Positions 8,373-13,742 of a DNA stretch of 13,742 nt are shown piece by piece. The notes beneath the pieces were generated by a model. That model made no database searches, was not told the DNA's origin, and worked only from the letters and a program-made list of their open reading frames with translations. Each line of letters begins with the position of its first letter. Position 1 is the stretch's first letter. Both the position numbers and the translations under genes were made by a program. The stretch lies in the NCBI GenBank assembly GCA_002428895.1, contig DIYC01000047.1:2702-16443 (forward strand). Reading direction: 5' to 3'. This stretch comes from Burkholderiales bacterium UBA6064 (lineage in GTDB: Bacteria > Pseudomonadota > Gammaproteobacteria > Burkholderiales > Burkholderiaceae_B).

Positions 8373-8420
8373 TTCACATTCTATAACAACTTTTGAAAAT
8401 TAGCACATCTAGAATGTGAA
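8373..8420. repeat. Perfect 11-bp inverted repeat in the leader of the hypothetical gene
   Basis: TTCACATTCTA (8373-8383) and its exact reverse complement TAGAATGTGAA (8410-8420) are separated by 26 bases. The dyad lies 24 to 71 bases upstream of the start codon at 8349, a normal place for a promoter and operator. Read on the minus strand, the proximal arm includes TAGAAT, which could be a -10 element, but no good -35 was found. The arms are too far apart for a compact hairpin and there is no T-tract, so a protein-binding dyad is more likely than a terminator. Which regulator would bind is unknown. Confidence 0.5.
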
Positions 8421-8440
8421 ATCATCTGTAGTGAAATTAT

Positions 8441-8474
8441 ATTCAAGTCGAGTTAAATTTTAATCATTCAAGTC
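8441..8474. repeat. 9-bp direct repeat between comM and the hypothetical gene
   Basis: ATTCAAGTC occurs at 8441-8449 and again at 8466-8474, with 25 bases between the start points. The second copy ends just downstream of the comM stop codon (reading on the minus strand). It may be chance in AT-rich sequence or a pair of binding sites. Confidence 0.3.
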
Positions 8475-8480
8475 AATTGC

Positions 8481-10034
8481 TTAGGTGATTGCAGGAGTGG
8501 TGGGTAAATTCAAACTTTTTCGGTATTGAATTGCTGTCGCAATGTGTTTTTTTTGAATAAGTTCCTCTTCCTCAAGATCGGCTAGAGTGCGTGCTACTTT
8601 GCATACGCGGTGTATAGCTCGGCTGGAAAGATGATTTTTGTGAGCATAATTGAGCAGCAGTTTTTCTGCATTCAGCTCTGGTTTACAAAACTCCTGAATA
8701 TGTCGAGTGGTCATTTCGCCGTTGAGGCAGTCTTGACGTTGTAATTGAATTTTGCGTGCCTTTAATGCTTGTTGAAGAAAATCTGCACTGGTTAATGAAG
8801 GCTGGCTGTTAGGTTGTACCAGTTGATTGGCTGGGATTGGATTTACTTCGACAGAAATATCGAGTCGATCAGCCAATGGTCCTGATAGTTTAGATTGGTA
8901 TCTGCGGATTTGTTCGGGTGAGCAAAAACAAGGTTTGGTGGGGTGCCCCAGCCAGCCACATGGGCAAGGATTGTGTGCGCAAACCCATAAAAAGCGGGCA
9001 GGGAACGAGGCTTGATTTCCCGCTCGAGAAATGTTTATTTTGCCAGTTTCAAGTGGTTCTCTGAGTGCTTCAAGACTTCTACGATCAAATTCAAGAACTT
9101 CATCGGTGAATAACACTCCATGATGCGCCAGTGTAATTTCTCCCGGTGTTGGAGGGTTTCCCCCGCCAATGAGTGCTGCCATTGAGGTGCTGGGGTGTGG
9201 ATTTCGGAATGGTCGAATTTGAGAAACGTGATGCGCCTCATTTTTTAGACTACGAATAGCAGAAAGTTCAAGTGCTTGCTCAAAGGGTAATTCAGGAATT
9301 AAGCCACTAAGTCGGCGAGCTAGCATTGATTTTCCGCTTCCAGGTGGGCCGACTAAACGAATATGATGTTGGCCTGCTGCAGCCACGAGTAAGGCATATT
9401 TGATTGTCTCATGACCAATGACTTCAGACATGTCAAATTCAAACTGTGGAGCTGTATTGATCTGTAGGGTATGTGTGCTGCTGTTGATGGGCAGCAAGGG
9501 CTCACCATAACCAACCAAGTGGCTTGCTGCCTCAAGAAGTGTTTTAGCGCCATAAATTTCAATATTGGGTATGGCTTTGGTGCTCATGGCATCTTTAATG
9601 GGCAGCATTAATTTTAAAGTGTTTGATTGCCTAAGTGACTCTTTACGGGCTGCCACTGCAATTGCAAACGGGCTTCTGGCGGCGGTTAATTCTCCTGATA
9701 AAGACAACTCTCCAGCAAAAAACCAGTTTTCGAAGTGGGCGTTGTTCAGTTGACCTGAAGCGCTGGCAATGCCTAGGGCTATTGCCAAGTCGAAGCTGGC
9801 ACTGCCTTTTGGCAAATCAGCAGGTGCCATGTTGACGGTAATTCGTTGTGTTGGAAATTGAAAACCGCTATTGATGAGTGCGGATCGAACCCTTTCTTTG
9901 GATTCACGAATTTCTGTATCGGCTAAGCCTACAATGGCAAATGAGGGCATGCCCGCAGAAATGTGCACTTCAATGGTGACGGGGATGTGCTTGATTCCTA
10001 CAAAGGTGAGGCAGTTCAGTTTGGCCAGAGGCAT
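8481..10034 (-). CDS. comM: ComM/YifB-family AAA+ ATPase
   Basis: Member of the ComM (YifB, magnesium-chelatase-like) family, hexameric AAA+ helicases; in Vibrio cholerae ComM drives branch migration during natural transformation. The N-terminal domain (about 1-180) carries the family hallmark GLADTEIRESKERVRSA (36-52) and the NMAPADLPKGSASFDL block (68-83). The ATPase core starts near 200: Walker A GPPGSGKS (229-236), the GGGNPPTPGEITLAHHGVLF block (290-309) running into Walker B FTDEVLEF (309-316), and a sensor-2-like GPLADRLD (385-392). A four-cysteine cluster (Cys357, 359, 369, 371) in NPCPCGWLGHP...CFC is typical of the family and may bind zinc. A C-terminal magnesium-chelatase-type lid follows (about 415-507). 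The Walker B flank reads DEVLEF where DELPEF is usual; the catalytic Asp-Glu is kept. The length of 517 residues is normal. AGG lies 8 bases before the ATG. It follows ubiK on the same strand with an 87-base gap. Confidence 0.95.
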   Translation of the reverse strand: MPLAKLNCLTFVGIKHIPVTIEVHISAGMPSFAIVGLADTEIRESKERVRSALINSGFQFPTQRITVNMAPADLPKGSASFDLAIALGIASASGQLNNAHFENWFFAGELSLSGELTAARSPFAIAVAARKESLRQSNTLKLMLPIKDAMSTKAIPNIEIYGAKTLLEAASHLVGYGEPLLPINSSTHTLQINTAPQFEFDMSEVIGHETIKYALLVAAAGQHHIRLVGPPGSGKSMLARRLSGLIPELPFEQALELSAIRSLKNEAHHVSQIRPFRNPHPSTSMAALIGGGNPPTPGEITLAHHGVLFTDEVLEFDRRSLEALREPLETGKINISRAGNQASFPARFLWVCAHNPCPCGWLGHPTKPCFCSPEQIRRYQSKLSGPLADRLDISVEVNPIPANQLVQPNSQPSLTSADFLQQALKARKIQLQRQDCLNGEMTTRHIQEFCKPELNAEKLLLNYAHKNHLSSRAIHRVCKVARTLADLEEEELIQKKHIATAIQYRKSLNLPTTPAIT

Positions 10035-10095
10035 GGTATTGACCTGAAAGAGTAGAAATTTTATTCTCTCAAATCATTACTAAATCCCCAAGTAT

Positions 10096-10109
10096 CACTA
10101 TAAATAGTG
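10096..10109 (-). promoter_or_regulatory. Possible -10/hairpin in the ubiK-comM gap
   Basis: CACTA-TAAA-TAGTG forms a small 5-bp inverted repeat between ubiK and comM. On the minus strand it contains TATAGT, a fair -10 match about 60 bases before the comM start, but no convincing -35 was found 16-18 bases upstream. The hairpin is too AT-rich and lacks a T-tract to be called a terminator. Confidence 0.2.
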
Positions 10110-10121
10110 GTCTATATGTAG

Positions 10122-10361
10122 CTATTTTGAGACGTTTTGTTGCTCAAATTGGTGTATCCGTTTTTCTAAAATACGAAGTTTTTCTTGTAATTTTTCGAGT
10201 ACTTTTTTTTGTGTTTCAAATTCCTCGAAGGTGACAAAATTGAGTTCTTCAAGTTTTGTTTTAATTAATGTATTTAAAGGATTTTTTAAGTTTTGTAAGT
10301 TATTTTGATCTAGAAAATCGGAGATGCTTTTTTGGATTTGTTTAAAGTGAGTTGTTGTCAT
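10122..10361 (-). CDS. ubiK: Ubiquinone biosynthesis accessory factor UbiK
   Basis: Small BMFP/YqiC-type protein of 79 residues. In E. coli, UbiK is needed for efficient aerobic ubiquinone synthesis; it binds UbiJ and helps the soluble Ubi complex deal with its lipid substrates. The C-terminal half matches the family well: LEELNFVTFEEFETQKKVLE (38-57) corresponds to the conserved L-x-x-L-x-x-V-x-x-E-E-F-[ED]-x-Q-x-x-V-L block, and residues 57-75 form a heptad-patterned coiled coil (LQEKLRILEKRIHQFE). The N-terminal half is helical and hydrophilic, as expected. It lacks the C-terminal tail of E. coli UbiK (96 residues). The ATG has no clear ribosome binding site. It is divergent from the TorF-like gene and is followed by comM. 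Confidence 0.9.
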   Translation of the reverse strand: MTTTHFKQIQKSISDFLDQNNLQNLKNPLNTLIKTKLEELNFVTFEEFETQKKVLEKLQEKLRILEKRIHQFEQQNVSK

Positions 10362-10370
10362 TTGAGGCAG

Positions 10371-10397
10371 CTTTTAAAAGAGGCTCTAAAAGAGAGC
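10371..10397. repeat. Palindrome and small hairpin in the ubiK leader
   Basis: A 10-base perfect palindrome CTTTTAAAAG (10371-10380) is followed by GCTCT (10383-10387) and AGAGC (10393-10397), a 5-bp stem with a 5-base loop. Both lie within 40 bases of the ubiK start, which has no obvious Shine-Dalgarno sequence, so local RNA structure could affect its translation. Weak evidence. Confidence 0.25.
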
Positions 10398-10414
10398 AAA
10401 TAAAAATATTGCAT

Positions 10415-10431
10415 TGCACAAAACCAGTGCT
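10415..10431. promoter_or_regulatory. NtrC-like binding site upstream of the TorF-glnK-amtB unit
   Basis: The sequence TGCAC-N7-GTGC-T matches the enterobacterial NtrC consensus TGCACY-N5-GGTGCA in spacing (17 bases overall) and at nine of the ten bases of the TGCAC and GTGCA half-site cores; the final A is T. It lies about 105 bases before the start of the TorF-like gene, a normal distance for an activator that works with sigma-54, and the downstream genes glnK and amtB are classic NtrC targets. However, no convincing sigma-54 promoter (TGGCAC-N5-TTGCW) was found between the box and the gene. It is also in the divergent leader of ubiK, which is an unlikely nitrogen target. Confidence 0.55.
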
Positions 10432-10464
10432 TTGGTTAAATTTTATCAGTGATCAAAGAATAGT

Positions 10465-10488
10465 GTTGCACTTTAATTTAAATGCAAC
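10465..10488. repeat. GTTGCA-N12-TGCAAC inverted repeat
   Basis: A perfect 6-bp dyad with a 12-base AT-only (but for one C) spacer sits about 50-70 bases upstream of the TorF-like start. Its spacing does not fit an NtrC box (3 bases too long). It might be an operator; the binding protein is unknown. Confidence 0.35.
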
Positions 10489-10502
10489 CCTAAATTTGGG
10501 TT
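10486..10502 (+). repeat. Small hairpin in the TorF leader
   Basis: AACCC (10486-10490) pairs with GGGTT (10498-10502) around a 7-base AT loop, followed by TTGTTT. The arm overlaps the previous dyad by three bases (10486-10488), so the two structures exclude each other. The stem is short; a leader-RNA role is speculative. Confidence 0.25.
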
Positions 10503-10524
10503 TGTTTAGAAACGCACTTTATTT

Positions 10525-10529
10525 GGGAG
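10525..10529 (+). promoter_or_regulatory. Ribosome binding site of the TorF-like gene
   Basis: GGGAG ends 6 bases before the ATG at 10536 and fixes that start, which also gives a well-formed signal peptide. Confidence 0.7.
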
Positions 10530-10535
10530 AATGAG

Positions 10536-11718
<1,183 letters not shown>

Positions 11719-11769
11719 TCTTTTGTTTGAGATGATCATTTAATTAGTGTGATGTTTAAATCAATAATT

Positions 11770-11773
11770 GAGG
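11770..11773 (+). promoter_or_regulatory. Ribosome binding site deciding the amtB start
   Basis: GAGG lies 5 bases before ATG 11779. The candidate starts further upstream, GTG 11749 and ATG 11752, have no comparable sequence, so ATG 11779 is preferred; it also places the signal peptide at the N-terminus. Confidence 0.65.
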
Positions 11774-11778
11774 CGACT

Positions 11779-13128
11779 ATGATTCCAATTCAATCGATTT
11801 TACAAGGTGGGGTATTGGCTGCTTTGTGGATGTTTTCTTCACAACTCTTGGCTCAAGGAGCTGATGTGGCAGCTATTGCTCCGGTTGTTCATGCAAATGA
11901 GGCAAATGCCACGTTTATGATGTGGGCGACTGTTTTGGTCACATTTATGGCAATTCCTGGTTTAGCCTTGTTTTATGGTGGTTTGGTTCGGTCTAAAAAT
12001 GCGTTGTCTGTGTTGATGCAAGTATTTATGGTGTTTAGTTTAATTGTTCTTCTTTGGGCAATTTATGGTTATTCACTGGCTTTTGGTGGTGGGGATAATC
12101 CGTTTTTTGGAAGTTTGAGTAAAGTATTTTTGTTGGGTGTCACCATGGATTCGGTGGTGCCTACGTTTACTCAGAATGTGTTTATTCCTGAGTACCTTTT
12201 TATTACTTATCAATCAACGTTTGCAGGGATTTGTTGCGCGATTGTTGTTGGGTCTTTTGCGGAACGTATCAAATTTAGTGCAGTGCTTGCATTTATGGTG
12301 ATTTGGTTTACGTTCAGTTATATTCCGATTGCCCACATGATTTGGGATCCTGCTGGTTTTTTGAAACAAAATGGAGGTGTAGGGATTGATTTTGCGGGCG
12401 GTAACGTGGTGCATTTAAATGCAGCTATGGCGGGTTTGGTAGGGTCATACTTTGTTAGTAAGCGAATGGGTTATGGTCAAGAAGCGATGCCACCACATAA
12501 TTTAACGTTCACGATGGTGGGTGCGTGTATGTTGTGGGTGGGTTGGTTTGGTTTTAATGCGGGTTCAAATTTAGAGGCATCGGGTAGTGCGTTTTTAGCT
12601 TTTATTAATACCATGCTGGCCGCTGCGGCTGCGGTTTTGAGTTGGTCTGCCGCTGAAGCTCTATTTCGTGGTAAGGCCTCTATGCTGGGTGCAGCCTCAG
12701 GGGCGGTGGCTGGCTTGGTGGCGATTACTCCAGCGTGCGGTAACGTAGGTCCTATGGGTGCAATTGTGATTGGTTTGGTATCGGGCGTGATTTGTATGTG
12801 GGCAGTTTCAAAATTGAAGAAAATACTGCGTGCTGATGATACATTGGATGTGTTTGGAATACATGGAATTGGTGGTATTTTGGGAGGTCTTTTGTTGGCT
12901 TTTTTTAATGCGCCAGAATTGGGCGGTCAAGCTCCAGCTGGGTATTCAATGATGACACAGTTTTTTATTCAGTTAAAAGATATACTCGTGACGGCATGTT
13001 GGTCGGGCGTTGTGTCAGTATTTGCCTTTAAATTGATTGATTTAACTTTGGGTCTGCGTGTTAAAGAAGAGGCTGAGCGTGAGGGCTTAGACATTCATTC
13101 ACACGGTGAGCGTGCTTATAATGATTAA
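11779..13128 (+). CDS. amtB: Ammonium channel/transporter AmtB
   Basis: Trimeric inner-membrane channel for ammonium. From ATG 11779 the product has 449 residues and begins with a hydrophobic signal peptide ending near LLAQG, as expected for AmtB with its periplasmic N-terminus. Eleven membrane spans follow. The twin pore histidines are His212 (VVHLNAAMAG) and His362 (FGIHGIGG), spaced 150 residues apart as in E. coli AmtB (168 and 318). The phenylalanine gate is represented by Phe148 (QSTFAG) and Phe259 (GWFGFN). The signature block reads DFAGGNVVHLN, with Asn where Thr is common. The C-terminal tail GLRVKEEAEREGLDIHSHGERAYND is nearly that of E. coli and is the region that contacts GlnK, consistent with the adjacent glnK. 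A strong terminator follows the stop. Confidence 0.96.
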   Translation: MIPIQSILQGGVLAALWMFSSQLLAQGADVAAIAPVVHANEANATFMMWATVLVTFMAIPGLALFYGGLVRSKNALSVLMQVFMVFSLIVLLWAIYGYSLAFGGGDNPFFGSLSKVFLLGVTMDSVVPTFTQNVFIPEYLFITYQSTFAGICCAIVVGSFAERIKFSAVLAFMVIWFTFSYIPIAHMIWDPAGFLKQNGGVGIDFAGGNVVHLNAAMAGLVGSYFVSKRMGYGQEAMPPHNLTFTMVGACMLWVGWFGFNAGSNLEASGSAFLAFINTMLAAAAAVLSWSAAEALFRGKASMLGAASGAVAGLVAITPACGNVGPMGAIVIGLVSGVICMWAVSKLKKILRADDTLDVFGIHGIGGILGGLLLAFFNAPELGGQAPAGYSMMTQFFIQLKDILVTACWSGVVSVFAFKLIDLTLGLRVKEEAEREGLDIHSHGERAYND

Positions 13129-13158
13129 GCGCTAGAAGTTGACTGATCTCGTATCCTG

Positions 13159-13190
13159 AAACTGAAACCTAAAAAGTTTCAGTTTTTTTA
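13159..13190 (+). terminator. Intrinsic terminator of the TorF-glnK-amtB unit
   Basis: AAACTGAAAC (13159-13168) pairs perfectly with GTTTCAGTTT (13176-13185) around a 7-base loop, and the 3' arm runs into seven T residues (13183-13189). This is a textbook rho-independent terminator 30 bases after amtB. It lacks a T-tract on the opposite strand, so it serves the + strand only. The hairpin overlaps the final codons and stop of the convergent rfbB gene. Confidence 0.88.
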
Positions 13191-13742
13191 AATGAACCGT
13201 ATTGCGTTTCAAGCCAGTGTTTATAGGTTTCGTCAGACACCTGGGTCACCCAGTCTTGATTGTTAAGATACCAAGTAATTGTTTTTTGAATGCCAGTGAT
13301 AAAAGTTTCTTGGGGTGACCAGTTTAATTCACTACGTATTTTTTCAGCGTTAATTGCATAACGTCTATCGTGTCCTAGGCGATCTTTGACAAATGTAATT
13401 TGTTCACCGTAACTTGAATGGTTTGGTTTGGGGCGAATTTTATCTAGAGTTTGGCAAATCGTTTGCACCACTTCTAAATTGGTTTTTTCTGAATGGCCAC
13501 CAATGTTATACGTCTCGCCGATTTGACCCGATTCAAGTACTTGAAAAAGAGCACGAGTGTGATCTTCAACAAACAACCAATCACGAATTTGTAAGCCGTC
13601 CCCGTACACGGGTAATGGTTTGCCAAGCAGCGCATTTTGAATCATTAACGGAATCAGTTTTTCCGGAAAATGAAACGGTCCATAATTATTTGAACAGCGG
13701 CTGATTCTCGTGGGTAGTCCATAACTATTGTTGAACGCCAAC
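13169..13742 (-). CDS. rfbB: dTDP-glucose 4,6-dehydratase RfbB, C-terminal part
   Basis: RfbB/RmlB converts dTDP-glucose to dTDP-4-keto-6-deoxyglucose, the second step of dTDP-L-rhamnose synthesis for O-antigen and other surface glycans. Only the last 190 or so residues are present; the gene continues beyond the right edge and the TTG at the edge is an internal Leu codon, not a start. Diagnostic family blocks are [54 protein letters not shown] and [17 protein letters not shown], in the order and spacing of E. coli RfbB. The NAD-binding GxxGxxG and the catalytic YxxxK are outside the window. The last codons (KKTETF, then TAG) lie inside the amtB terminator hairpin. It may begin a polysaccharide cluster to the right. 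Confidence 0.95.
   Translation of the reverse strand, partial: LAFNNSYGLPTRISRCSNNYGPFHFPEKLIPLMIQNALLGKPLPVYGDGLQIRDWLFVEDHTRALFQVLESGQIGETYNIGGHSEKTNLEVVQTICQTLDKIRPKPNHSSYGEQITFVKDRLGHDRRYAINAEKIRSELNWSPQETFITGIQKTITWYLNNQDWVTQVSDETYKHWLETQYGSFKKTETF

Noticed and set aside
10352..10534. 60-codon open frame on the plus strand ahead of the TorF-like gene
   Set aside because: No ribosome binding site, it covers the regulatory dyads, and the peptide shows no recognisable domain or signal sequence.
10432..10535. Sigma-54 promoter between the NtrC-like box and the TorF-like gene
   Set aside because: I looked for GG-N10-GC with TGGCAC/TTGCW context; TTGCAC at 10466-10471 is followed at the right distance by TTTAA, not TTGC, so no site can be supported.
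13414..13704. 96-codon open frame on the plus strand inside rfbB
   Set aside because: It is antisense to clearly conserved RfbB motifs and has no supporting start signal.

Overview
The window is a stretch of largely core chromosome from a Gram-negative bacterium, most likely a betaproteobacterium of the order Burkholderiales. The reasons are the gene order rsmB - DUF4390 gene - ntrY - ntrX-like - trkA - trkH, and the pairing of a TorF-type outer-membrane protein with glnK-amtB beside ubiK and comM; both arrangements are familiar from that order. Base composition is clearly below 50% GC by eye, low for the group, so a low-GC lineage is suggested but no genus can be named. No tRNA, rRNA, CRISPR array, insertion sequence or phage gene was seen. 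No gene-free stretch exceeds 300 bases; the longest is the 174-base gap between ubiK and the TorF-like gene.

Region 1 (1-7880, + strand) is a tightly packed six-gene run: 16S rRNA m5C methyltransferase RsmB, a secreted DUF4390 protein, the NtrY-type membrane sensor kinase, a short NtrX-like response regulator, and the potassium uptake proteins TrkA and TrkH. Two junctions overlap by 4 bases (GTGA and ATGA) and the other gaps are 11, 39 and 12 bases, so this looks like one operon whose promoter lies left of the window. The response regulator is only 237 residues long and has no AAA+ sigma-54 activation domain, and its stop codon overlaps the trkA start.

Region 2 (7888-10361, - strand) holds a small secreted protein of unknown function with a perfect 11-base inverted repeat in its leader, the AAA+ helicase ComM, and the ubiquinone-biosynthesis accessory factor UbiK.

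Region 3 (10362-13190, + strand) is a nitrogen-acquisition unit: a TorF-like outer-membrane protein, the PII signal protein GlnK and the ammonium channel AmtB, ended by a strong intrinsic terminator. Upstream lies a 17-base dyad (10415-10431) that closely resembles an NtrC box. Hairpins sit between the porin and glnK and between glnK and amtB, which may set unequal expression of the three genes.

Region 4 (13169-13742, - strand) is the C-terminal part of dTDP-glucose 4,6-dehydratase RfbB, probably the edge of a surface-polysaccharide locus. The amtB terminator hairpin lies inside the last codons of this convergent gene.

The window is mostly recognisable housekeeping content. The points most worth a second look are the short NtrX in a trkAH operon, the NtrC-like box before the TorF-glnK-amtB unit, and the orphan secreted protein with its dyad.
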